The position numbers and the translations under genes are program-made. Shown piece after piece: positions 12,420 to 24,324 of a stretch of DNA of 64,000 nucleotides. The notes under the pieces are model-generated. The model was not told the DNA's origin, searched no databases, and saw only the letters and a list, made by a program, of their open reading frames with translations. The DNA is from Antitrichia curtipendula (lineage: Eukaryota; Streptophyta; Bryopsida; Hypnales; Leucodontaceae). Positions within the stretch are counted from its first letter, which is position 1. Each line of letters starts with the position of its first letter. Where the stretch lies: positions 1,798,001-1,862,000 of the forward strand of contig OX579637.1 in assembly GCA_951230915.1 (NCBI GenBank), written 5' to 3'.

Positions 12420-15400
12420 TATTTTCTTTAAGAACTCCATGACATTGGTGTATGACTTTGACGGCTTGCTCTCCGTGTTGTCTACAACATATTCAATGGA
12501 CAAATTCAGTACCAGCTCCTCTATGTTGTCTTCTTCATCATCTCCAAGAACAATCATTTGAGCACCTTGGATAATCACGTCTTTTGTGACTTGCGACAAT
12601 GTTGCCTTCCTCTTCACTCCACTTTGTAATTGGCCTTGCATCTCAGAGCCCTAGTCCATACTCAAAGACGTTGGAATTGGGCCACCACTTTCAACCTTCT
12701 TCTTCCCCTTATCTTTTGCCTTTTCTACCTTTTCCAACTCCTTCTTCTCATTCTCCGCCAACTTTGCCACTTGCTCTGCTTCTTTTGCTAACTTGGTAGC
12801 TTGAATTTCATTCTTCCAAGCTTCCTTCTTTTTATTAGTTGTCGTTCGTCTGGCAATGGCCCTCTTCCTTGCCATATCATTGTAGCCTGCAAATTCATCC
12901 ACCTCTAAATCAATCGCACCGAGGCCCTCAAATGACTTCCGCAACTCAAACTCTGATGGATGCATGAAGTTTACATTACAATCCAAGTACCAGCCTCCGC
13001 CAATGAGGTGAGCTGTTGTCCATGTGCGAAGCTGGCTGGGAGTGTACATGCAATCCTTAGTAATCCGGTCCAACCATGTTGACAAGAAGGGAGGAAGATC
13101 ATCTTGAGCAATAGCATACTTTGCTAGAAGCTCGTGCTTGAAGTAACTGTAGGACAATCAAAAAAGTTCATCAGTTTAGTTCATGAGAAAAAAAACATCA
13201 CTAAGACCATTTAGACAATGAAACTAACAATTGATTATAGACTTTAATAACAATTGATTACAATAGCATATTCTAAGAACCATCACAAAAACAATTGAAT
13301 GATTATAATTAATAAAAATATCAATGATAGCCAAAACAAGGGGTACCTTCAGCTACCACATGGACCTCAGTTGGATCCGACTAAGGTCCAAGAGGTAGCT
13401 CAAGCGTCCCTTTGTTACGGTATTATAACTTTGGAAAATCAAATGTTGAGGAAAAAAATGTTTATTGGAGGTTCTATGAAAAAATCAACTACATGAAAAG
13501 TTGTTCCAAAATTAGCAACACCAAGTATGAACCATAGTTGACCATTTCAAGTCTTCATTATTCATCATAAAGTATCACTACAACAAAGGTGTTTATACTT
13601 ATCGGAACAAGATTCTTTGAACAACTTGCCGTAATATGTGATAGTTCATGAACAAGTCACCCTTCTTGAAGTAATTGCCTCTTTTGAAAATAGGCCCAAA
13701 CCCATGATCCCACACCTTTTTCTTCCATCTCTCAACGTAGTTAAATAGGTTCTCTGGCTCCAACGGGGTCTTGTAGTTGATTTCAATGTTATCCTTCTTG
13801 AGAATCGCATCAAAATACTCAATAGTGGTGTCTTCAATCTAAATACAAGATTTAATAGTTTGCTATTAGAATATATATAATCATATGCATGTCCATAAAG
13901 TGCACATGCTAGTAACATCAAAAAGGTCATTGCATATTTAAAAGAAGTTCATGTCAATAAAAGATACATGTAAAATGACTAAGGCACATACCCTCACATA
14001 CCAAATAACTTCCCAAGGAAGGGATTCAACAGCAATTCAGAAACAGGCTTGACTGGAAATCGTCTAGCATCTCGAGAAGGTGATGAAGAATTCCACCACT
14101 TCAAGAACTTCACCATGTGAAATGGCGTCGTATTGCAAGTTCCAATCATATGAAGCTTCTCTAGAGTCATTTCTAGTACCTCATTCGTACTCCAATGCTT
14201 CTCCACCTTCACAAATGCAATGTACTTTGTCATTATCAAACAACATTCAAAGGTTCAAAAGGCACAAATAATGAGTCTATATGATGGGTCACGTACCTCT
14301 TGAAGGAAATCGGGACCATGAATAGGGTTAGCCACTATGAGCAAGTTGACCATCTTCATAGACAGTTTCAAGGTCTTCTCCTTGGATCCCAACCTCATTG
14401 CATTTGCGATGCAAGCCTTTGTCTTCTCCTTTGTTGGCGTATTCTTGTGATACTTCCAGACTGCTGCATTTGCTATCCATGTAATCTCTTGCTGTACTTG
14501 CCCATCATCAAATTTAATTAGAAAATTAAAAAAAAAAATGAAAATATCACCAAAATAACATAAAAGAGCAAGAATGCATTTTCATTACAAAATGTGGCCT
14601 CTGACCCAAAATAAAAATGCCGTGAATATTTCAACCGACATTGAGTACCAGGTCTTTTTAGTCTACGTGATGGCCGTGCATCGTTTGACCTCAGATGGCC
14701 TTAGCATCTCATGGAGTTTCTCTATCAGTAATAGATTGTACTTTTGCATCCGGTATAGAGTATGCACCAAATTGGTCTTCATGTGTGAATCCTCTGTTTG
14801 TCTACATTTCAAACAATACAGTATGAAATCATTCTTAGCAATAGCCAATGGTTGCAATCACACACAAAGAATTTGGAGTTCTTCAAGTGTGACCATTGAG
14901 GCACTGACTCCACATACTTGTTGAACTTGTGGTTCTTTGCCTTCCAATGCGATCCCCACTCGTCCATCTCCTCTAAGGTGAAATCCATGCATTGATCGCC
15001 CTCATTTGTGGTAGAAACGTAAAACACCCCAACTCCATCTCTATAACCATAAACAAATTCTTGCTCCAGTTGGACGAGGTCACAAGCAAGAGCTGGCCGT
15101 ACTATAGGCATAGCCACAAGTTGGCACAATGGAATACAGAGTCGAAAGAGCTTCTCAGGCTTCATCCTCAACTTTGAAAGTGTGACCATTGAATCAACCT
15201 TCTGAAGACTTCAAAGCTCATCCCCCATCAAGTTAGCTTCTTCGTCATCAGCAGTATCGTCTATGTCAACATCTTCCTCCTCTTCAACTCTAATATCTAG
15301 TTGAGATGTATCATCCATGCCTAGTGTCTCTATTACTTTCTCTGATTGTCAAAGGTTTGCTGGCAACTCTTGAGTCTGTAAAGAAAAACAATTTATAATA

Positions 15401-16000
15401 CACTAATAGAGCATTGCTTTTACATTACCTAATACATGACATGACAAAGAAATTCAAGTAAACAAATCAGTGCTTTACTTCCAAGGGCAGAATATGACAT
15501 GGTACATCGGATGAAATGACAATTACTACAAGAGATCCACAAACTATAAATATGTGACTAAGCGTTGTAGTATGATATCACTTCCAGCTCAAGGAAATCA
15601 CTGTCACCAATGCATACTGAGCCAGTGTTGTCCATGGACTGCATGCAGAGTGAGGAGAGCCCTCATTTGAAGTGTATTCAATTTTTGAACTCTTCAAAGA
15701 GACGAAAAACTACCAATTGTATTTTCTAAACTTGAGGTGATCACTAAAGCGACCAAGCTGAGGTAGCCCCATCACATCACACGCGTGGTCTGCAGCGTCA
15801 AGAATGTCCCCGAGGCTTACCAAGTCCATGTCCTCTACTTCATGTTGTAAGTTTTGACTCAAAACCTCGACGTGGTTGACTGCTGGAGTAAACGGCTCAG
15901 AAGTACCAACTACACTAGCCACCAGATCCATCACGCTTGGAGCAGATGCTAGAGTTGCCATCCCAAAGTGTCTACCCACTTCATGCATCTGCAAATGCCA
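12420..16000 (-). pseudogene. N-terminal half of the same multi-exon gene, function unknown
   Basis: Several open exons in a row on the minus strand: about 16000-15710 (after CAG, opening MHEVGRHFGMATL), 15375-14870, 14860-14597, 14520-14297 (donor GTACGT), 14240-13990 (donor GTATGT), 13840-13600 and 13150-12420. The last exon ends in a long Lys/Glu-rich helix, probably a coiled coil, then SGVKRKATL. An acidic stretch near 15.3 kb reads VEEEEDVDIDDTADDEE. In-frame interruptions are TGA near 15.35 and 15.22 kb, and TAG at 14663-14665 and 12651-12653. I recognise no family. The compact exons and linkage to the methyltransferase-like half suggest a transposon-borne gene in moderate decay. Confidence 0.5.
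13341..13409. repeat. Hairpin repeat, copy 1
   Basis: Inverted arms AGCTACC (13351-13357) / GGTAGCT (13394-13400), GGACCT (13362-13367) / AGGTCC (13384-13389) and AGT / ACT around a GGATCC-containing centre. The centre CAGTTGGATCCGACT is nearly the same as in the hairpin at 16542-16611. It lies in a non-coding gap between exons. Confidence 0.6.
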
Positions 16001-16541
16001 CACAAAATGGTCAACTCTATGATTCAAAGCTTCTTAAGATTTATTACCTCACAAAGAAGACATCAAATATCTAGTGAAAGCATCAATTTGGATACAAAGA
16101 CAAAGAAATTAGTATTTAAGGAATGATGCCTCACTCTTTCAAGTGAATTTAAAAATTATTCACACCAATCCACCTAAATGAACACATGAAGGTCCAACAA
16201 CCAAAGCAATTACCGGTCGCGTCTAAATACCATCAAAACTTAACTATTCAAAACATGTGTGATGGTTATACTAAATATTTTGAAGATGAAAATAAATTTG
16301 TATTTAACATCATATAATCTAAATGATGCAATGAAAACCAAATCAAGCAATGAACCCCTAATGAACAAATTTGGATATAATGACCAATTTGCTATAATAC
16401 AAAGATTAGTACTTTGTCTTTGACAACAACTTTGAATGACATTCACAGAATACTAAGATTAATTCCAATTGTTAAACTAAAATTTCAAAGTCCCTTAATC
16501 AAATCATAATGCTTCAAAATCAAACTTCCACCCATTTTTTA

Positions 16542-16611
16542 GAGGAGTTTGAGTGACATCCAGTCCCTCAGTTGATTCTGACTGAGGGACTGGAGATAAC
16601 TCAAACTCCTC
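16542..16611. repeat. Hairpin repeat, copy 2
   Basis: Two perfect 13-bp stem blocks: GAGGAGTTTGAGT (16542-16554) with ACTCAAACTCCTC (16599-16611), and CCAGTCCCTCAGT (16560-16572) with ACTGAGGGACTGG (16581-16593). Short internal loops separate them and the apical loop is 8 nt. Poly-T and poly-A flank the arms. Its centre matches the hairpin at 13341-13409. It could be a miniature foldback element or an RNA hairpin. Confidence 0.75.
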
Positions 16612-16783
16612 ACAAAAATTGTCAAGCTACCCCGCATTTTGCATCTACGGGACCTTGACTAACAACACTGTTTCAACTAGTGGCCATTGAAATGCATGGC
16701 CCTACTCTCGATTCAGTTGGAACGAACTTGAGTTGCCCAGAAATGAGCTTCAGGAATGCAAATTAGCCTCTCTAAGAGAATGT

Positions 16784-16977
16784 CACCTTGCATGCAAAGG
16801 GGTAGGTGTAATGTCTGTCATTACCTCATTATTGTTTAGAAGAGCTTTGGGATGTGCATGGTTGATATCGAGCGTTGTGTCTTCCTCAAAAACTATTGCT
16901 CCTTCCACGCGCAGCAAATTGTCATGCTGACGCGGGGCAGTGGCTTCTTCTCGGGCTCTGCTCCTCATCATGCTCAT
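16784..16977 (-). pseudogene. Possible upstream exon of the 11-16 kb gene
   Basis: An open segment of about 64 codons (reading AREEATAPRQHDNLL, then FEEDTTLDINHAHPKALL) that is more GC-rich than its surroundings and ends in a plausible GTGACA donor after ...LHAR. It lies on the same strand and upstream of the 16.0-10.9 kb exons. Assignment to that gene is inference. Confidence 0.3.
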
Positions 16978-17069
16978 TCTTCCTGTCTAACCTTCACGCT
17001 GGGGCACAAGTTCACCATAAAAATGACAAATAACATTCATAGTGTAAGGATTGCACATCACGGTTAACT

Positions 17070-19260
17070 TGAAGTATCATGCGTAAACGAAGACGTATTA
17101 CAAAAAACAAAGTGGCACAAGAAGCATTGATCCAGGTACTTCACTAGCGCCAGAATTTCAAGGCTTGGCGCTGCTAAGTTCGGCCCAATGGTCTTAACCG
17201 CAAAAGGTACTCACTTATCTCAATTATCTAGCACCCAACAGGTTGCCCAATTGTAGTACGTAGTTGTTGTTCAAAATCACGGGTATTATGAGCTTGATTT
17301 ACTGTTTCCCTCCATTATATTTGCGGATCTGCTACTTGACATTCATAGACCCGAAGGTGGTGCATAGAGATGCCTTTTTCATTTTCTCGGCTTGTAGCTG
17401 ACCAATTGCACTTGCAGTACACATTATCTATAACCTACAATCTAGATTAGATATTCTCTCAAATATCTTGACCAGCGTTGTGCTCTTTGACTGGTAGCCA
17501 TGGTGAAAATAAACTAAAAGGTTTTTGATGATTCTACAAATATTATTTGAGTTTCCAAAACCAATGACTTAAGCAATTTCTTATAGCTTGAATGAAACTG
17601 GAAAAAGTTGCAAAACAAATTATTTTAGTTTGAGAGTTCATTTTAGACAAATTTTATCCAGCATCTTCAAAGCACAATCATAGAATTGTAGTGCATGATG
17701 AAGAATTATTTTTATAGAACAATTAATTCTCTAGACTTACTTTTAGAATTCTTAGTACAATCTAAAACTCACTTTGGCATAAATATTTTTTAGCATACAG
17801 TTGGAAGTTGGAACCAATAATTAGAAGGGACCTTTGCTACAAGAAAGTTTTATTTTAATGCAATTATAGGGGCACAGAAGTCCCATCTAAGAAATACTAG
17901 AATGATTTCAAGTTCACATCGTATGTAAATCTACTCTATTCAGAGGAATTTCAACTTTATGGATATAACATGAAAAAAAATTAATATTATTGATTTTGGT
18001 TCCAAGTCTTGGATACATGAAAGCCTTTTCTGAGGTGAGTAATGTCCAAATTTAGTCATTTTTGAATGACTTGGCTCTATAGCAAGAACTCCTTTAACCC
18101 CTAAAGGATTAGGAGATCTTCCAGATTTCTAAAATTGTAAAGATCTATTATAATATGTAAGTTAGAACAATATTTTAGTGATGACTCTTAAAAAACAGTT
18201 GCAAAATAAGATTTTTAGATCACATCCATACGGTTAGGTCAATAATTATACAAACTAGTATTTTTCAATAAAATTTGAAGCCAGAAATTGAAAATTCCTT
18301 CTAAAATCGATTTTAGATTGAATATTTATGATTTTTATAAGAATTTATTTTATTACAAGCTCAAAATGTTAAAATTCTAATTATATTGATTTTTGGAGAT
18401 TTTTATCTTATTTTATTATTCCAGTTGTTTTTAAGGGTCTTTTTTTGAACTAAAAAGGTTATTTTTTAAGGCCAAACCTACCAATACATATTGAATAATA
18501 GAATTATTGAAAAAAAAAGTCTTCAAAATCTATACCATATAAATATTAAAGAACTTACATAGGTATCTGAAGAAAAAAATTGGATGAAGAAAATGCATTT
18601 TTGTGTGTTTGGGAGGTGTTTCCGTTTATTTGTTAATCCAAAATTGCACTCGTGGTCCTTTAGAGGTTAAGGGAGAGTTGATCTAAAGTCAAAGAGAGTA
18701 AGAGCTTGTTATTTTTTTTTTTCTAAGTACTTGAGAAGAAGAAAAGTTATAATTTGAGACCTTATATGAGATACCTTATACTACAGATCATTTAATTTGG
18801 ATTCCTGTACAGCAACTACAGATGGCCAAGGTAGTGGCACTGCATTCTACTAACTATTTTGACCTACTTCATCATTGTTATCCACAACCTCTCTTTCAAT
18901 GCATAAAGGAAGAACCTCAATAATTTGGAATGACAATGACCATCAAACATATTGATGCCACTATATTGTTCCAACTAAAAGATTTAGGACAAGGTCACAC
19001 TATATTGACATACATTCATTGTGGACCTTCAAAGTCGCTAGCATAGTCTTCAACTATTTACATTACTTGATTCCATCTACCTTCTCAATGTCGTTGTTTT
19101 CAAAAAATGCAAGTGACCTTTCAACATCTATCTACTCACAATGGAAAGTCTTGATCTAAATATATACATATAAAATGACACTTACTGTTATGCAAGGGAC
19201 AATAATGCAATATAATGATGCTAACTTAGGAATACAAAAGGATAGGATTTTCAGTCACTT
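17070..19260. other. No supported gene
   Basis: AT-rich DNA without convincing open frames. A small stem (TAGCGCCA / TGGCGCTGCTA) occurs near 17.15 kb but does not form a tRNA. The interval 19560-20160 is likewise empty. Confidence 0.6.
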
Positions 19261-19262
19261 AC

Positions 19263-19559
19263 AATAGTTATGTTCTCTAAAGGAGGTTGGCTTTGTAAGT
19301 TATTGAATTTGTCGGACATTTTGTGCAATGTGTCCAAGTTTTGCATGCCACCTTCTTCCCCTGCACGGATACCACCTCTTTCAAAGCAAAGGGCTTTGCG
19401 AAGATCACCGAGTGTTGATTCACTTGTCTTTGATACTGGTCTCCTTCTTTTCATCCTAGAACGTTTCAATGCCTTAGTAGACAAAAAATACAAAGAACTC
19501 CTCCTATGCCTCCTCCTCTATTTCGGAATAACCTCTATATTTTGGTTCCCTACGTGCAT
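19263..19559 (-). pseudogene. Possible first exon of the 11-16 kb gene
   Basis: ATG at 19559 opens a basic segment (RRRHRRSS, then KRSRMKRRR) interrupted by one in-frame TAG near 19520. It continues through GDLRKALCFERGG and ends at a good GTAAGTG donor at 19262. The basic run could be a nuclear localisation signal. It is the first coding-like segment upstream on this strand, but linkage over 2.3 kb of empty DNA is not proven. Confidence 0.3.
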
Positions 19560-20160
19560 GAAAATTGAGAAACTGATGTGATCCGTTCTACTGAGAAACA
19601 TATAAAAAGTCACTCAACAAACACTTCAAAGAGACTATTGCACTTCCAAGTGACCTTTACTTATACTCTCAATAGCACTAGCTGCCAGTCCCACTATGCG
19701 TTTCCTTTGCATTAAATGTTGTCAAACGCGTTTTCAGAAATCAAATTCTTTACATCTGAAGTCTTCTTTACTCAGGCATTGAAGTTTATGGCACACGAAC
19801 TTTGAATCTAGTCAGTACTCTGACAAACTGCTTTTTTTTATTGCCACGACGCTAGTAGCAAATCCTTTATAATAATTGTGGTGCGTAGGCATTTCAAATG
19901 AGAGATCATCAATACAAATTGATATAGCCGCCTTTGTTCATTACAAATTCCTATAGACAAATTGATTGAAAATTGACAACGACGATAGAGAGCCATTTAC
20001 GTCTTTAATGAGGATTAATAAAAAATTCGGCTACATACATGATGCTGACATCTTTTGTATTTGACAAGTGGAGGTCCAAAGATATTTGAGTGGTCCCATA
20101 ACTTCCATTTCTTTTCATAATGCACAAAGACTATTTGTTTTCATTTCAAAGTTTTAGTGT

Positions 20161-23100
20161 ATGCGTACTCCCATGGCTTGCATTCAAGTAGATGGGCATG
20201 AAGTTCCACTTGTTTTTTCAATAGATGATGGAGGGCGTGCTAGAGTAATGAGTCACTCCCTTCACGTCCGCTTCAAGTTTGTTGAGTCCTCTATCTACGT
20301 TGAACAAGAGAAGAAGTCTGAATCAGGTGATATTCTAGAGTCTATCTCTGTTGTGAAGTCCATTGAAGAAGAAGGGCATTGTTGGTATCTTCCTTTAGGA
20401 AATTATAGAGCGTATGGACTCCCTCTGTCCATTCTAGCTGCTTCCACAAAGATACTTAATTGTGTATTAGATACTTCAATAGTGGATATGCCGTATATGG
20501 GACATACAATTTCTCCAAGTCCTCCTTGAGATGTGTTTCCCGTCCTTTCAAGTAGTGCATTTTTGAAAACAGTGAAGGTTGAGAAATTAGATTCTATTAT
20601 AGCATTGTCCAGCGAATTGGAAAGAGAGTCTCCGGAGTTGACCCTTACTAAGCAGCTTTGCTCCGTCCAAACAATATCATTGGAGAAGAAACTTGTGAAC
20701 TCTGCGTCAACCACACCATCAAATGGTCATGTGCAATCATTGATCTCTTGTCCCCCATTGCATCCAGCTGTATCTAACCGACTGAGAATAATGAGTCTTT
20801 CCTCTATACATCGATCTCGGAATGAACTGTCAATAATGGATATAAATGCAATGAAGCACTATCATGTCAAGTTTCTTCCAACAGCATTTGACAAGGATGT
20901 CATATTTGAGCTGCCTCCATGTTGCTCATCATCTTCTTCATTGGTTGTGCAAAATTTAGAAGGAATGGACAAGCAATACAATGGACACCCTTGGTGCAAG
21001 TTGGTGACAACAAATATTCACAACTTTGATCATCTCAAGTTTCGTAAGTCATACTATGCTGGTCATCTTGTTTATGATGATCTTGATTGTGATTTCTTAA
21101 AGAGGGCTTCCTAAAAGAACAAAATAAAGTGGAGTGGATACATAACCTTCCCTTTTTTAGTAGGTGAGAGTGCTCCTAAAGACTGTACTATAGTTTGCAA
21201 GATATGCAAGAAACCACCTCTGTGCTTGAGTACCTACGATGCTAGGATTTACTACTGCTACAGTGATAACCCAAAAATGAGTAGGGCTAGGATTCACTTT
21301 GGACATCATGCGCACGTAGTTGCTAAAGGCATGTATAGAGATTTCGCTGACAAAATTTGTGGACTCATTGCGGAGCAGGTGGCCAAAACACCAACGGCCA
21401 CCAACTCCGCAATTGCTCTCTCGGCTAGCAAAGAGTTCTTCACAAACTACCTATTCCACAATGGAGAAGGAGAGAAATAGATGTTGCAAGGGGACGAATT
21501 GGAAGAAGTGATGGATTGCTTTCAGTATTTGAGCAGCCTTAATATATGAAATGTAATCTCATTTTTTTGCTCAAACAATCATGGAGGTGTCATTGATAAC
21601 ATCATGACCATGAAGAAAGAGTCCAAGTTTGAATTCATACACAACAATGTCTTCTCTGGCCAAGGCAAGGAGAAGGTATATATTCTCAAGATGCTCACTG
21701 AAGGACCTGGAAGTGGAGTGGACCTGGTGACGCGCATGCAATTTGGAAGGAATCTTCAAAATGCATGGATGATGTTCGACCACGTAAAGCGTGTGAAGGA
21801 GTAGACAACCATAGCATGCCACGTATATAACCCTGAATACAAAAAGATTATGACCATTTCAACATGCAATATGCAATCCAAAGATACGAAGATTCAAGTG
21901 CAATTCTAGAGATGCTTGAATATTGTCATGTCACGGCAGGAAGTGGATCACCCTAACTTCAAGGGATTCATGGCTGATAGCGCTATGGCCAATTGGAATG
22001 CGGTTCATATTGTTTATGGTAGTGGTTCCGCCAGTGACAAAATGCGCTTCATTACTTAGATCATTGGCTGGTGTTTTGGCATTTCCGATATCGGCAATGG
22101 GGAGGCTTCATGCAAATGGTGAGTGCATATGCAAATGAATTTTATATTATTATTTATTTCTTTAAAAAATGGGTTGTATTCTTGTGTATAGATTATTTTT
22201 ACTTTTTTATTTCTATGTGTAAGTTTTAACTAAGCATTTTTTTATTTCAATGACTTTATGGGATTTCTTGAAAGTTTGACATGTTTATTGAAAAGTTTCA
22301 AGCATATGCCAAAAAAGGAGGTACCATAAGGCACCACAAAGAGCTTAGTCAGATCCAACTGAACTATGTTTGGTGCCTGGTACTACCTCCATTTTTGGAA
22401 AAAAAATATTTAGGAATGATTGGTAGGCACTTATTTGTAGTTGTTAGCAACAGGGTGACTGATTTTTGTGTTTTCTTTTGTGGAGTAGGATAACTTTTTT
22501 ATATTTATTTGTCTATCGCTATCTTCCATCTTATGTACACTACACATTTATTTAAAAATTGCAGTTCTTAGATATTGTTTGCCTCGAGGTATGAAATTGG
22601 AAGTGTAAACTCATATATTTTTGTGGATGGATTTCTAGAAATTGAGTTTGGAAGAGCTGGCGGACATGCCTTCGTGCAATTTATTAGAAACAGTGCATAA
22701 CAAGTGGCTTCAAATGTATGGAAATCGAGGAAACAATTTGTTTGATGCCACTTGCGATGACAATATTTGTGCCTGGATGCAAATGACAAACTGCCTTGCG
22801 TATTTTAGAGACCATGCATTTGGATCAGGTCCATCCAAAGGTGAGTTGAAGTTGAGGGCTGCAAGAATAAGCGGAGATTCAAAAAAAATGGCAGAAGCGG
22901 TGAATACACTACTCGAAGCTGAGGGTGTTGGAACTCGAGTACCACATCTAGAAGGAGAGGAAATCTTTAGAAGCACGAAGAGGAAATTAGATGTGCCCCA
23001 TTGGCGATGCATGAGACTCACGTAGACCGGATAAGGTGAATTTTTTTCAACCTCGTGTTTGAACAAGATCCACGTCTACTGCTTTTGCTGAGTCTTTAGA

Positions 23101-23296
23101 AGGAATAGGAAAGTAGCCTGAGGCAAACACTTCTTGTCATGTTACAATTGCATATGAAAGTGATTGTGACATATTCAAGTGGCACATTGCAAGAATCAAC
23201 CACAAATCTAACGCAAAATGTCAAGCTAATCAACGAGGGTCAAACAAGAAGTGCACTGCTAGAATTGCAAGAGGAACAAAGGGAACCCCAACTCCC
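20161..23296 (+). pseudogene. 5' part of a SWIM-type transposase gene, split by the MULE
   Basis: ATG at 20161 opens a protein that runs, with interruptions, through a basic zinc-finger-like part (CKICKKPPLC near 21.2 kb) to a DDE-like core: IMTISTCNMQSKD near 21.86 kb and FKGFMADSAMANWNAV near 21.96 kb supply the two expected aspartates, and HWLVFWHFRYRQWGGFMQM follows near 22.08 kb after a deletion. Further on are QMYGNRGNNLFDATCDDNIC near 22.73 kb and a Cys-rich segment at 23.17-23.29 kb. The last codons, for KGTPTP, abut the MULE. The order core, then Cys-rich region, then SWIM finger (in the 44.6-45.3 kb half) resembles MULE/FAR1-type transposases. In-frame stops: TGA 20527, TAA about 21112, TAG 21478, TGA about 21547, TAG 21802, TAG 21907. 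There are also frameshifts, so it was already dead or dying. Confidence 0.6.
23287..23296. other. Left 10-bp target-site duplication of the MULE
   Basis: CCCAACTCCC immediately before the left terminal inverted repeat. It is identical to 44554-44563 at the other end. MULEs usually make 8-11-bp duplications. Confidence 0.9.
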
Positions 23297-23676
23297 GGGT
23301 CACACTATTTCTCACACCTCAAATAGCAGCTCATTACTTCCTGCCACCTTCTGGCTCCTGCTGGCCAAAGCAACCTCGAGCTATGGCCCGACTTTGTCCA
23401 CCCTGACATTCACACGCTCCAGATTTTTTACCCCCCGCAGTAACTCCAGCAGGTAATTCAACAGTGTTTCAATTTCAATGTTTCGGCGCTGACCCATGAT
23501 CCATGTCGCATGCCGCATGCCGTATGCCCACATGCATGACCCATGACGCATACCCACATTAATGTGTCCTCGTGTTTTGCGCCGCCTTCTGTTTCGGGGC
23601 AGGGTTCAACAATTTTAGGGTTTTCAGGGTGGCGGCTAGGGTTAGGACTGCTTGGACTCTAGGCAATTTCTAGGGT
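23297..23676 (+). repeat. MULE left terminal inverted repeat (380 bp)
   Basis: Matches the reverse complement of 44181-44553 throughout, with scattered substitutions. It has one extra 7-bp CATGCCG-type repeat unit that accounts for the whole length difference. It starts GGGTCACACT and ends CTAGGGT. It includes an internal array of GCATGCC / CATGACC-like words. Confidence 0.9.
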
Positions 23677-23884
23677 TATAATGCGGCTTCTCCTCAGTTA
23701 CACTGCTGGCGTTTCAGGGTGCAATTGGATTTCGGCAATGTTACGGCGACTACTCCTCTGGAAGTTGCGTGTTTAGGGTACTGCTGATTGCTGCGGGGAT
23801 GCTTCAGGCTCATCGTTGTAGGTTTTGTATTGCCCCCCACACGAAGAATTCTCCTCTCAATTGCAATTTCTGGTGCAATCATTG

Positions 23885-24170
23885 TGGCTGTTTTAGAGCG
23901 TGCGACTGTTTTGAAGTGTGTGGCTGATGTAGGGTTTCAGGCTGTTTAGGGTGTGATGTTATTGTGGAGTGTGTGGCGATTTGAGTGTTATGTTATTTTG
24001 GACTATGTGGCAATTTTAGGGTGTGGTTATTTTGTAGTGTGTGGCAATTTTAGTGTGATGTTGTTTTGGACTGTGTGGTGATTTTAGGGTGTGGCTATTT
24101 TGGAGTGTGTGGCGATTTTACGGTTTAGGGCTATTTTTGAGTGTGTGGTGCTCTTACGGTTTTAGGCTTC
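23885..24170 (+). repeat. MULE subterminal tandem repeats
   Basis: About seven degenerate units of roughly 35 bp built on GTGTGGCGATTTTAGGGTG, between the left terminal repeat and the transposase start. Subterminal repeats often bind the transposase in plant DNA transposons, and this array could play that role. It could also carry promoter elements for the gene at 24325. Confidence 0.65.
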
Positions 24171-24324
24171 TACTTTGTACGGTACAATTTCATACCAAAA
24201 CATTCAAAGGGAAAGCGATTTCAAGGTCTTCTAGTTAAACCTTTGTTGTTGCAGGAATTTTTCCTCTCGTAACCCTCACTTTCGACTGCAAATTTACGTT
24301 TCAGGACCGGGTCCATCACTTCCC

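Noticed and set aside
13646..13930. Minus-strand ORF reading MTFLMLLACALYGHAYD
   Set aside because: A shadow frame; the coding frame of this exon is the one reading IEINYKTPLEPENLFNYVERW.
17110..17215. tRNA- or 5S-like segment with a GC-rich stem
   Set aside because: No cloverleaf, no A/B box promoter words in the right places and no match to the conserved 5S core that I can see.
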